Source of the DNA: Paenibacillus sp. Root52
GTDB taxonomy: Bacteria > Bacillota > Bacilli > Paenibacillales > Paenibacillaceae
Assembly (NCBI RefSeq): GCF_001426865.1
Contig: NZ_LMFO01000031.1
Location: forward strand, 244,711-308,710
DNA length: 64,000 nt
Reading direction: 5' to 3'
A model generated the notes under the pieces. That model was not told the origin of the DNA, did no database searches, and saw only the letters and a program-made list of their open reading frames with translations. Of the stretch, positions 44,934-52,641 are shown in pieces (the first letter of the stretch is position 1; each line of letters starts with the position of its first letter). The position numbers and the translations under genes were made by a program.

Positions 44934-46414
44934 AGAGAAGCATCATTATTATTGGCGCAGGGTTCGGTGGCTTATCCTGTGCTATTCGACTGGCTTCCCA
45001 AGGCGTGAAGGTGACCATTTTGGAACGCCAACAGCAGGCCGGAGGGAAGCTGCAGCAGATTGAGAAGGACGGATACCATTTTGACCGCGGCCCAAGTACG
45101 ATTACGATGCCATCTTCATTTCGCTCGGTCTTTGAGCATGCAGGTGTTGAGATGGAGGATTATGTGCGATTGTATGAGTTAGAGCCGCGTACACGTAATG
45201 TTTTTGCAGATGGTACGGTGGTGGATCTGTCTCGGGATCGGCAGTGGATGAAGGAGCAGATTGCGGTATATAGCCCGGAAGATGCGCTCCAGTATGATGC
45301 TTTTATGAATGAGTCGGCTGCACTCTATGCGGAAGCGAATCAACATTTTCTCGGTAAACTGCTCATCTCCCCCAAAGAAAAATATAACCTGCAGATGCTG
45401 CGCAGTCTGTTAAGGGTGCGTCCAACGGTTAAGCTGGATACGCTGCTTCGATCCTACTTCAAGCATCCACATACGTTAGCGATGATTGGTCGTTACGCGA
45501 CCTATGTTGGATCATCACCTTATCAAGCACCCTCAATCTTTGCGATGATGGGACATGTCGAAGCAGATGTGGGGATCTACGGCGTCGAAGGTGGAACCTA
45601 TCAATTAATTGCAGGTATGGTGAAGCTGGCACAGGAAAAAGGCGTTCAGATCGTTACCGGGACTCAGGTTCGGCAGATTGTTGTTCGGAATGGGCAAGTA
45701 GTCGGGGTAGATACGGATCAAGGCTTCCATGAAGCAGATCAGGTGGTTGCCAATGGAGATGTACTAAGCGTTAATCGGTTGCTGGTCGAACCTAAATATC
45801 GTAAGCAAATGACGGATGCCCGTATTGCAAAATATGAGCCGTCTATTTCCGGTTTTGTTACACTGGCAGGTGTACGCAGGCAGTATGATGCATTGCTGCA
45901 TCACACCGTATTTTTCCCAGAGCAGTATGAACCGGAGTTTAAGGACATTTTCCGTGATCGCCAAATGCCAACCGATCCAACGATTTATATCTGTTACTCC
46001 GGTTATTCGGAAGCGAGTAGAGCGCCTGAGGGTGCAAGCAATCTGTTCATTCTCGTGAATGCTCCATATTTGTCGGATGCGTGGAACTGGGATGAGCAGA
46101 TGGATCGGTATGGTGAGTTTGTGTTAGATCAATTGGAAGCCCGGGGCATCACGGGATTGAAGCAATCGGACGTCCTCATCCGTTATACGCCTAAGCAGAT
46201 TGAACAGGACACGCTTGCGCATCAAGGCTCTATCTATGGTATTTCGTCCAACTCGGTGAAGCAGACCTTTGCAAGACCAGGTAATCGGAGCAAGGATGTG
46301 CGTGGACTGTGGTATGTTGGCGGAACAACACATCCGGGTGGTGGAACACCCATCGTAACGTTGTCTGGTCAGTTGGTTGGGGAACAGATTGCCTCTGAGA
46401 TGAGCGTAAGATAA
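44930..46414 (+). CDS. Carotenoid oxidase/desaturase (CrtP/CrtNb-like), third copy
   Basis: 494 aa with the FAD fold SIIIIGAGFGGLSCAIRLASQGVKVTILE, FDRGPSTITMPSSF near residue 50, and the terminal signature LWYVGGTTHPGGGTPIVTLSG. The RGPSTITM form is typical of the diapolycopene oxygenase branch, which oxidises terminal methyl groups. The TTG start overlaps the upstream TGA (TTGA). It is the last gene of the crt operon; no clear terminator follows. Confidence 0.84.
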   Translation: MKRSIIIIGAGFGGLSCAIRLASQGVKVTILERQQQAGGKLQQIEKDGYHFDRGPSTITMPSSFRSVFEHAGVEMEDYVRLYELEPRTRNVFADGTVVDLSRDRQWMKEQIAVYSPEDALQYDAFMNESAALYAEANQHFLGKLLISPKEKYNLQMLRSLLRVRPTVKLDTLLRSYFKHPHTLAMIGRYATYVGSSPYQAPSIFAMMGHVEADVGIYGVEGGTYQLIAGMVKLAQEKGVQIVTGTQVRQIVVRNGQVVGVDTDQGFHEADQVVANGDVLSVNRLLVEPKYRKQMTDARIAKYEPSISGFVTLAGVRRQYDALLHHTVFFPEQYEPEFKDIFRDRQMPTDPTIYICYSGYSEASRAPEGASNLFILVNAPYLSDAWNWDEQMDRYGEFVLDQLEARGITGLKQSDVLIRYTPKQIEQDTLAHQGSIYGISSNSVKQTFARPGNRSKDVRGLWYVGGTTHPGGGTPIVTLSGQLVGEQIASEMSVR

Positions 46415-46665
46415 AAACGGAAGAACTCCTCGGAATTCAAACGTACAATTCATTGTGTTTCGGGGCAACCTTTCATTCGTAAGTATGGAACGGTATACTG
46501 GTAGAGTTGATGCCAAATAGCGTCTACAACCGCTGAACCGATACGTTGCAAACGAGAGCGTTTGTACGATACATAGAAGTGCAAGCTATAAACAAGGACT
46601 AGAAGTAGGGAAGTGGGCAGGTTATCCTGTCGATCAGCACAATTCTCACATAAGGGGGTCTCATC
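46415..46665. other. Gap between crt operon and fni
   Basis: A small hairpin CAAACG/CGTTTG lies at 46548. A TATACT hexamer (46494) with a weak -35 (TTTCAT) could drive fni. No triple 11-bp CarH-type operator is seen. No gene. Confidence 0.4.
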
Positions 46666-47733
46666 ATGAACGAACAAGAGCGAGCTGGCAAAAGACTGCT
46701 TCCTGAAGTGGCTACAGGCGAACGGAAGCTGGAACATGTGCGCCTCTGTCTTGAGGAGAATGTGGCAGGGGAAGGGATAACCAGTGGGATGGAACGTTAT
46801 GCGTTTCGTCATAATCCACTGCCTGAATTGAACTTTGACGAGGTAAGTCTAGAGACGGCCTTTATTGGAAAAGAAGTACGTACGCCCTTGCTCATCAGTT
46901 CGATGACGGGCGGAAGCGAAACAACTGGCGCCATCAATGAGCGGCTGGCGCGTGTAGCGAACGCCAGAGGCTGGGCGCTCGGCGTAGGTTCAATCCGGGC
47001 TGCCGTGGAACAGCCCGAACTAGCACATACCTTCGACGTACGGCGCTGGGCACCGGATATCCCGGTCATTGCCAACCTTGGCGCAGTGCAACTGAATTAC
47101 GGCTTTACCACTGCTGACTTCCAGCGTGCTGTGGACATTGCGGGTGCTGACATGCTTGTGCTGCATCTGAACAGCTTGCAGGAGATTTTCCAGCCCGAGG
47201 GCAACACTGACTTCAGTGGGCTGTTACAACGGATTGAGGAGCTGTGCGCGAAGCTGGATGTCCCCGTCGGTGTGAAGGAAGTAGGTTTCGGCATGGATGG
47301 AGAGATGGCACAGCGGTTATATGCAGCAGGTGCAGCCTTCGTGGATGTAGCAGGTGCTGGTGGCACGAGCTGGGTGCAGGTCGAGAAATATCGGAATACC
47401 AATCCGGTACGACGTGCCGCAGCAGAAGCATTCGCAGACTGGGGCATTCCAACAGCGGATTGCATCCGTGAGGTGCGTACTCTGAATCCAGCAGGTGCAC
47501 TCATCGGCAGCGGCGGGCTGCATAGCGGAGTCGATGCGGCTAAAGCGATCGCACTTGGCGCTGACCTTGCCGGGTTCGGACGCTCACTGCTTGAATCGGC
47601 GGTTGCTTCTGATGAAGCGTTAAGCCAGCGGCTAGAGCAGGTTGAATTCGAGCTACGCACCGTGATGTTCGGTATCGGTGCTGGGACTGTAGATGAGTTG
47701 CGTGGTACGTCTAGGCTAATTGAGAGACGATAG
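46666..47733 (+). CDS. fni: Type 2 isopentenyl-diphosphate delta-isomerase
   Basis: A 355-aa FMN- and NADPH-dependent enzyme interconverting IPP and DMAPP. Visible motifs are RKLEHV near the start (substrate phosphate binding), SSMTGG for FMN (about 79) and GGLHSGVDAAKAIALGADLAG near the end (phosphate-binding loop). AAGGGGG precedes the ATG. Lying directly after the crt operon, it supplies the allylic precursor for carotenoid chains. It is of normal length. Confidence 0.94.
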   Translation: MNEQERAGKRLLPEVATGERKLEHVRLCLEENVAGEGITSGMERYAFRHNPLPELNFDEVSLETAFIGKEVRTPLLISSMTGGSETTGAINERLARVANARGWALGVGSIRAAVEQPELAHTFDVRRWAPDIPVIANLGAVQLNYGFTTADFQRAVDIAGADMLVLHLNSLQEIFQPEGNTDFSGLLQRIEELCAKLDVPVGVKEVGFGMDGEMAQRLYAAGAAFVDVAGAGGTSWVQVEKYRNTNPVRRAAAEAFADWGIPTADCIREVRTLNPAGALIGSGGLHSGVDAAKAIALGADLAGFGRSLLESAVASDEALSQRLEQVEFELRTVMFGIGAGTVDELRGTSRLIERR

Positions 47734-47846
47734 GATGTTAGTGAGGTATGGGGTTCTGTCCTAATGGGATTTGGCTTTATGTCCTGAAGGGGCTGAACCC
47801 CAAGCTCATGTCGCATACTCTATGGAGTACGATAGAATGAGAACTT

Positions 47847-47940
47847 ATAGCAAGAGATTAGTGAATGAATGGCTAAACTATTACGTGATATGTAACCGTG
47901 GTCTAGGTCGCTATGGGTAGTAGTTAAAGAAATTAAACTA
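47847..47940 (+). repeat. Direct repeat copy A flanking the first receptor/peptide unit
   Basis: About 95 bases closely match 50543-50636, including the exact 24-base core AACTATTACGTGATATG-TAACC and a final GTAGTT/AACTAC hairpin. In copy B this is the end of a decayed gene; here only the last few codons remain. Confidence 0.65.
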
Positions 47941-47989
47941 CCTTCAAGTGGATGAGACCTGTCGTTGGACAGGGAGATCAACTTGAAGG
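47941..47989 (+). terminator. Strong hairpin after fni
   Basis: CCTTCAAGT (47941) pairs with ACTTGAAGG (47981), with an inner CCTGTC/GACAGG stem and a 4-base loop. It is followed by CTTATTTAC, a weak T run; it may terminate fni transcription. Confidence 0.55.
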
Positions 47990-48049
47990 CTTATTTACAT
48001 TGTCTACTAGACTGAGTTGTTGTCTAGAATTCGTTTCTCCAGACTGTAA

Positions 48050-48112
48050 TAAAAGATAAGAGGCATTATCATAAGCGCAACCCGTAAAGATACGCCTGCT
48101 GACAATGCCTCT
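48050..48112 (-). terminator. Terminator of first receptor-peptide operon
   Basis: AGAGGCATT (48059) and AATGCCTCT (48104) pair; on the minus strand TATCTTTTATT follows. It lies 18 bases after the pro-peptide stop. Confidence 0.7.
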
Positions 48113-48129
48113 ATTGCCGTTATAATTTG

Positions 48130-48273
48130 TTAACTTCCAAATCCGTGACTATTTGTAGTCATGATTACTGCTGGTGGTGGTGGAGTTTCGCCACATGCTT
48201 GGATAGTAGCAGGAGCAGTAATTACAGTAGCAATACTAAACGTTGCTATAAGCAAAATTAATTTTTTTCTCAT
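48130..48273 (-). CDS. Putative secreted signalling pro-peptide 1
   Basis: 47 aa, too short for usual ORF cut-offs. It has a basic start (MRKKLILLIA), a hydrophobic signal sequence to about residue 24, then the segment ACGETPPPPAVIMTTNSHGFGS to the stop. It overlaps the 3' end of the receptor gene by 38 bases, with GAGGTG upstream. The C-terminus matches that of the second pro-peptide (PP-VIMTTN-x-HG-x-GS), while the signal sequences differ, the pattern expected of RRNPP pheromone precursors (Phr, NprX, PapR, AimP). The mature peptide probably lies within the last 7-12 residues (inference). Confidence 0.75.
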   Translation of the reverse strand: MRKKLILLIATFSIATVITAPATIQACGETPPPPAVIMTTNSHGFGS

Positions 48274-49618
48274 TGAGATTTTGCACCTCACCGATTAGAA
48301 TTTGGTATTGCGAAATGACTGTTTCCGATGCATACTTTCGATAATTTTCAAATATGCCCACACATTTAAGTAAACAAAAACCATTACTAATTTCGAGGGA
48401 AGCTGTGATGCTCCCCAGTAAGGATGAAAATCCTTTCTCGTAATCACCTTTTTTTAGGTAATATGCTCCTATTCCCATGAGTAGACGCCCATAGCGATCG
48501 CCTGTAAGCTGACTGCTGATTTTTCCGATTCGACTAATCTGTTCTTGGTAAAATAGGAGGTGTTCGTACTCTACAAGAATGTGATCAATATCTAACAGAA
48601 ACTCATTAGCCGCAACAACTATCTCACATAAAGCCGGGAATACTTCATTTTGCCTGGTCGAAATGTACTCAACGTATTGAGGTAACACATGCACTTGGCC
48701 ATCCCGTAGAAGATACATGTAACGGTTAGCCTCCGCCCACTCCCGAAACTGCTGCATAACCGTTTCTTCCGCTTTGTTAGGAGAAACCACCCAACTTTGT
48801 TCGCTGTACTTTGCGACATACTCCAAAGCTTTTTCGTAATTCTCAAGATAAAAGTATGCAGTGCCCATTGCTAAATAAGAGTATAAAATATAGAAGATGC
48901 TTTCTTTCTTTACTCCTATAGGTTTTGAGCTACCATGTAATTCATAATGTATCGTTGCTCTTACCTCTAACTTTTCGCTCAACTTCAACACATGATCCCA
49001 TTGACGTAATGAACCAAAAACATTAATCAAGTCGTTTAAGCCGTCAAGCTGATAAGACTCGTCCATTCGGTCAACGAAGACTTCGAATTGTGTTGCGAGG
49101 GATAGATTTTTCATTTGATCTTTAGAAAGACTAATGGTAAATATCCGATATTGGCTTAATGCTAAGCGCTCAGAATGTTGCATTTTCTCGCTTTCTACTA
49201 TGCAACGATAAATTGGTAAAGCTGCTTTGAACTTTTCAGCGTTATACAGTTGTTCAGCGGTCTCGAATAAAAGCGGAATGTAGGAAAGGCTATCCATTAA
49301 TAGCATAGTGGCTGCTTCTATACAATCGACTCTACCGAGTTCGGCACAACGATACAGAAATGGCTTAAGACGTCGCCAATCGGGATTTGAATGTATAATA
49401 CACTCATTTATGTATAAGTCGTAAAAATGACCCTCAGGTAGTCCCATCCCAATCGTTATTTGATCTAACTGCCGCATACCGATGGGACGTAGCCCGTTTA
49501 TTGTACTGCTCAATGTTCCTGAATTAACTCCTGATAACTCTGAAAAATGATTGAGCGTCATCTGTTCTTTCCTTAAGTAGTTATCTAGATGTTCGCGTAT
49601 TGTCGTTATTGGATTCAA
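48236..49618 (-). CDS. HTH-TPR peptide receptor 1 (RRNPP/AimR-like)
   Basis: 460 aa. Residues about 1-70 form a helix-turn-helix (MTLNHFSELSGVNSGTLSSTINGLRPIGMRQLD). The remainder is helical TPR-like repeats, including SEKMQHSERLALSQYRIF and QLDGLNDLINVF segments shared with receptors 2 and 3. This is the architecture of RRNPP quorum-sensing receptors; an AimR-like branch is known from Paenibacillus. TTG start after AAAGGTGG, as in the other two copies. A pro-peptide gene overlaps its 3' end. Confidence 0.85.
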   Translation of the reverse strand: MNPITTIREHLDNYLRKEQMTLNHFSELSGVNSGTLSSTINGLRPIGMRQLDQITIGMGLPEGHFYDLYINECIIHSNPDWRRLKPFLYRCAELGRVDCIEAATMLLMDSLSYIPLLFETAEQLYNAEKFKAALPIYRCIVESEKMQHSERLALSQYRIFTISLSKDQMKNLSLATQFEVFVDRMDESYQLDGLNDLINVFGSLRQWDHVLKLSEKLEVRATIHYELHGSSKPIGVKKESIFYILYSYLAMGTAYFYLENYEKALEYVAKYSEQSWVVSPNKAEETVMQQFREWAEANRYMYLLRDGQVHVLPQYVEYISTRQNEVFPALCEIVVAANEFLLDIDHILVEYEHLLFYQEQISRIGKISSQLTGDRYGRLLMGIGAYYLKKGDYEKGFSSLLGSITASLEISNGFCLLKCVGIFENYRKYASETVISQYQILIGEVQNLNEKKINFAYSNV

Positions 49619-49684
49619 GGAAACACCACCTTTTTAAATAAACCATATATTTCCTGTTTAAATGAATGATATGTTATAAATAAA

Positions 49685-49698
49685 CAACGGTCAATAAA
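49685..49698 (-). promoter_or_regulatory. Conserved 14-bp box upstream of receptor 1
   Basis: TTTATTGACCGTTG on the minus strand, directly after a TATTAC hexamer; the identical 14-mer follows the -10 of receptor 2 at 50849. It is a candidate operator. The rest of the 49619-50023 gap is AT-rich with no gene. Confidence 0.6.
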
Positions 49699-50023
49699 GT
49701 AATACAATAATTTTACAAATAATATGGATTTTCCTTGGATAAGTATGGATTTTAGAAGTTTGTTCTTAATGACTATGATAATGGGAAATAACTCACATTA
49801 CAGAAGTACATTGGAACGGTAAATACCTACTTGGGATTGATAAAATATGTAAGACAGATTAACATGTAAAACAGTTTGGGCTAACATACTGATCCTGAAG
49901 TCGCTCAAGCGTTAAAATCAAGATAAATTTAATCGGAATGTCTATTACCTGATACCGAAAGTAATACTTTAATATTCGAGTAGTGCATCATAACATGAGT
50001 AATAGAGTAGGAGGGAGTAGTGT

Positions 50024-50278
50024 ATGAGTGTGTATGAATCAGGTAAGGTAACTTCAAAAGGACAGGTTACAATTCCGGTTGAGGTAAGGAGAAAACTGGG
50101 CATAGCTACAGACGACAAAATTAATGTGATTATCCAAAGTGGCGAAGCGAAATTAGAAGTTAGTAAACATAAAAAGTTAATTGATCTTGTAGGAGTCTTA
50201 AAGACAAGGCAAGAACATGAGTACAAGTACTCTAAGTCGCACTCCGTATTGAGTGTGTGGATGGGCTCACCACTATAA
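50024..50278 (+). CDS. AbrB/MazE/SpoVT-type antitoxin-like DNA-binding protein
   Basis: 84 aa. The N-terminal half is a swapped-hairpin AbrB domain (ESGKVTSKGQVTIPVEVRRKLGI, then DKINVIIQSGEAKLEV), as found in VapB/MazE antitoxins. The C-terminal 30 residues (from about HKKLIDLVGVLK) do not look like a usual toxin-binding tail and may be frameshifted. GGAGG precedes the ATG. The sequence downstream is a decayed ORF, not a recognisable toxin, so this appears to be an orphan. Confidence 0.8.
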   Translation: MSVYESGKVTSKGQVTIPVEVRRKLGIATDDKINVIIQSGEAKLEVSKHKKLIDLVGVLKTRQEHEYKYSKSHSVLSVWMGSPL

Positions 50279-50313
50279 GTTACAGCCTCTATATTTTCAA
50301 GGAAGCTACATCA

Positions 50314-50588
50314 TGGCTCAATTCGTACAGAACGAAAATGACACTTGTCCGTTTGAGCAGGAATTTAATCTGAGTGACGACTATTTGGACGTAGATTTTC
50401 CTTCATTATTGATCCAGTAGCGGAGCTTTTAGAGCAGCAAGGCGTTGAGCAGATTAGTTATCTGTTTGCGATGCTTGATCTTAATTACGAGGGCAAGCTC
50501 ATTCAAACGGTTCATTAGTATTCTTAGGCAATGTTGAATGTGAGCAAGAGATCAGTGATTGGATGGCTGAACTATTACGTGATATGTA
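50314..50588 (+). pseudogene. Decayed unknown gene
   Basis: An ATG at 50314 opens a frame (MAQFVQNENDTCPFEQEF onward) that stops at about 50418. Reading on in a second frame gives DPVAELLEQQGVEQISYLFAMLD, then in a third GNVECEQEISDWMAELLRDM to a stop at 50588. Joined, this would be one acidic protein of about 90 aa with two frameshifts. No family is recognised. Its 3' end is the sequence duplicated at 47847. Confidence 0.5.
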
Positions 50589-50636
50589 ACCTTGGTCTTG
50601 TTGCTACTTGCGGTAGTTAAAGAATTAAACTACATA
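50543..50636 (+). repeat. Direct repeat copy B flanking the first receptor/peptide unit
   Basis: Partner of the repeat at 47847-47940. The two copies are about 2.7 kb apart in the same orientation and enclose receptor 1, its peptide gene and the AbrB-like gene. Confidence 0.65.
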
Positions 50637-50651
50637 GTAAATGAAAAAAAG

Positions 50652-50687
50652 ATGTGATTAAGCCTGAGGCTTGATTGCATTTTTTTA
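50652..50687 (+). terminator. Rho-independent terminator
   Basis: ATGTGATTAAGCC pairs with GGCTTGATTGCAT (one mismatch) around TGA, followed by seven T. Confidence 0.82.
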
Positions 50688-50818
50688 TGTATAAATTTTA
50701 AATGAGATTCCATTACTCTGATCTATGAGATAGACAGTGACAGATCAAGTCAACGTAATTTTGATCCCAAGGAATTCATTCATATTTCTAAATAAAGGTA
50801 ATGATTTACAAGTAAATA

Positions 50819-50862
50819 TTGATATTAAATGTAAAAATAATGTATAATTTTATTGACCGTTG
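50819..50862 (+). promoter_or_regulatory. Promoter of receptor 2 with conserved box
   Basis: TTGATA (50819), 18 bases, TATAAT (50843), then TTTATTGACCGTTG (50849-50862) immediately downstream at the expected transcription start. The same box occurs upstream of receptor 1; receptor 3 has TTGATA-N18-TATAAT but no box. Confidence 0.7.
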
Positions 50863-50892
50863 CCTAATTTCTTATTGAAAGGTGGTGTTCTC

Positions 50893-52251
50893 TTGAATTC
50901 AATTACCACAATTCGCGACCATTTCGAAGATTATCTTAAGAGTAAACATATGACACTGAACTCTTTTTCCGAATTATCAGGTATTAATTCAGGCACGCTC
51001 AGTAGTACGTTGAGTGGGCAACGTCCCATAGGAGTTCAGCAATTAGATCGACTCACTGCAGGGATGGGGTTACCTGAGGGATATTTCTATGATTTATACA
51101 TAAATGAGTGTTTTGTTAATACGAATCCTGATTGGCGTAGAATAGGCCCTTTTCTTAAACGTTGTGCCGAACTCGGTAGAGTGGAGTGTATCGAAGCGAC
51201 CGTTAAACTATTAATGGATAATCTTTCCTACGCCCCTCTCTTATTTGAGTTGGCTGAACAATTATATGCAGAAGGGAGGCTAGAGGCTGCTAAACCCCTT
51301 TATTTCTGTGTGGCTGAGAGCGAGAAGATGCAGCACTCCGAACGATTGGCTCTGAGTCAGTATCGTTTATTCTCTATCGGACTTTGTAAAGATCAGCAAA
51401 AAAACTTGTCACTAGCTACCCAATTCGAATTTTTTGTGGATCGTCTCGAAGAGCCCTATCAGTTGGATGGGTTGAATGACTTGATTAATGTTTATGCTTC
51501 ATTACGACGCTGGGACAAGGTAGAGATCCTGGCTGAACAATTGAAAGTAAAGGCAACTATTCAGTATGAATTCAAGAAGATATCGAGAGCGACTGAGACT
51601 AGAACTAAAAAGCAGGTTATATTTTATGTTCTATACGCCTATTTGGCGCTTGGTGAAGTTTGTTTCAATAACAAAGCATATGAAGAGGGCCTGGAGTATA
51701 TCCTTTTATACAAGGATCATAGTTGGGTTAATGACCCGAATGATGACGAAAGAAGAGTCATTCGTCAGTTTAAGGAATGGGCTGAGGGTAACTACTATTT
51801 GTATGAGTTAATGTCTGGTAAGACAGAAGTGTTGCCAAGCTATCTAAACTACATTTCAGCAAGAGAAAATGAAGTTTTCCCTGCTTTGTGTGCAATAGTT
51901 TCCGCAGCTAATCAATTTGAGATGAATATTCATTCCATCCTTGAACAGTATGACTCTTATTTTGCGTACCGAGAGCAAGTCAGTCATATCGGGAAAATTA
52001 ATGAACAATATACGAGTGACCAATATACGAGTGACCAATATGTCACTTTATTAGCAGGTTTGGGAACATATTATTTAACTCATCGAGAATATAATAGAGG
52101 AATTCATTTTATCCTTCGAGGGCTAGAACTCGCTATTACAATTAAGAATAAAGACGGTATGTTGAGTTGCATCAAAACGTTTGAAGAATTTCGATATTGT
52201 GCATCTGAAGAGGATAAAGGGAAATACAAAAATTTGATTTGTGAGGTGTGA
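50893..52251 (+). CDS. HTH-TPR peptide receptor 2 (RRNPP/AimR-like)
   Basis: About 452 aa, clearly homologous over its whole length to receptors 1 and 3. The HTH segment reads MTLNSFSELSGINSGTLSSTLSGQRPIGVQQLD. The TTG start follows AAAGGTGG by seven bases; the ATG at 50860 would extend the frame into the promoter box. Near residue 375 a 15-bp unit (CAATATACGAGTGAC) is tandemly duplicated in frame at 52006 and 52021, giving YTSDQ twice. A pro-peptide gene starts six bases after the stop. Confidence 0.87.
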   Translation: MNSITTIRDHFEDYLKSKHMTLNSFSELSGINSGTLSSTLSGQRPIGVQQLDRLTAGMGLPEGYFYDLYINECFVNTNPDWRRIGPFLKRCAELGRVECIEATVKLLMDNLSYAPLLFELAEQLYAEGRLEAAKPLYFCVAESEKMQHSERLALSQYRLFSIGLCKDQQKNLSLATQFEFFVDRLEEPYQLDGLNDLINVYASLRRWDKVEILAEQLKVKATIQYEFKKISRATETRTKKQVIFYVLYAYLALGEVCFNNKAYEEGLEYILLYKDHSWVNDPNDDERRVIRQFKEWAEGNYYLYELMSGKTEVLPSYLNYISARENEVFPALCAIVSAANQFEMNIHSILEQYDSYFAYREQVSHIGKINEQYTSDQYTSDQYVTLLAGLGTYYLTHREYNRGIHFILRGLELAITIKNKDGMLSCIKTFEEFRYCASEEDKGKYKNLICEV

Positions 52252-52256
52252 GAAAA

Positions 52257-52394
52257 ATGAAATCAAAATTAGCTTTACTAGCAATTACATGTAGTGTGGC
52301 AGTATCAATACTAATCCCGACTACTCAACCAGTATCTCCTGAAACAACACCTCCTGTGATCATGACAACGAATGGTCATGGAATGGGAAGCTAA
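52257..52394 (+). CDS. Putative secreted signalling pro-peptide 2
   Basis: 45 aa: a basic start (MKSKLALLAI), a signal-like hydrophobic stretch to about residue 22, then QPVSPETTPPVIMTTNGHGMGS to the end. GAGGTG, within the end of the receptor gene, serves as ribosome binding site. The C-terminal PPVIMTTN-G-HG-M-GS is nearly identical to that of pro-peptide 1 (S for G and F for M), despite different signal sequences. The role as cognate pheromone of receptor 2 is inference from gene order and conservation. Confidence 0.78.
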   Translation: MKSKLALLAITCSVAVSILIPTTQPVSPETTPPVIMTTNGHGMGS

Positions 52395-52405
52395 CAGTTA
52401 ATATG

Positions 52406-52434
52406 CCTTGAAGGTTACACCATTGAGGTTTTTT
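52406..52434 (+). terminator. Terminator after pro-peptide 2
   Basis: An imperfect stem (CCTTGAAGGT with ACCATTGAGG, including G-T pairs) is followed by six T. Confidence 0.6.
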
Positions 52435-52450
52435 ATTTATACAGTAGAGA

Positions 52451-52476
52451 AGCCCTATGCGGATGAGCATAGGGCT
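52451..52476. terminator. Perfect 10-bp hairpin
   Basis: AGCCCTATGC and GCATAGGGCT enclose a 6-base loop. No long T run follows, so it may be a pause or RNA-stabilising hairpin rather than a terminator. Confidence 0.45.
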
Positions 52477-52562
52477 ATTATCGATTTCGTGAAACGAATC
52501 CTGGAGTTGGGGATAACCCCAATATTTATTAAACGGATCTGGTTACCAAATAAAATATGAAA

Positions 52563-52592
52563 TTGATATAAATTGAAGAGGTGCTGTATAAT
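52563..52592 (+). promoter_or_regulatory. Promoter of receptor 3
   Basis: TTGATA, 18 bases, TATAAT: the same -35, spacing and -10 as receptor 2, but without the TTTATTGACCGTTG box. Confidence 0.65.
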
Positions 52593-52641
52593 TCTTACTT
52601 ACTACTACTCAGTCGTATACCTCAGATAAGGTGGTGTTCTC

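Noticed and set aside
46483..46504. Possible CarH-type repeats upstream of fni
   Set aside because: GTAT/GTAT/GTAG cores occur but with spacings of 10 and 8 bases, not the strict 11 seen at carH and crt.
50279..50540. VapC/MazF-type toxin partner for the AbrB-like gene
   Set aside because: The sequence contains only a frameshifted ORF without PIN or MazF motifs.
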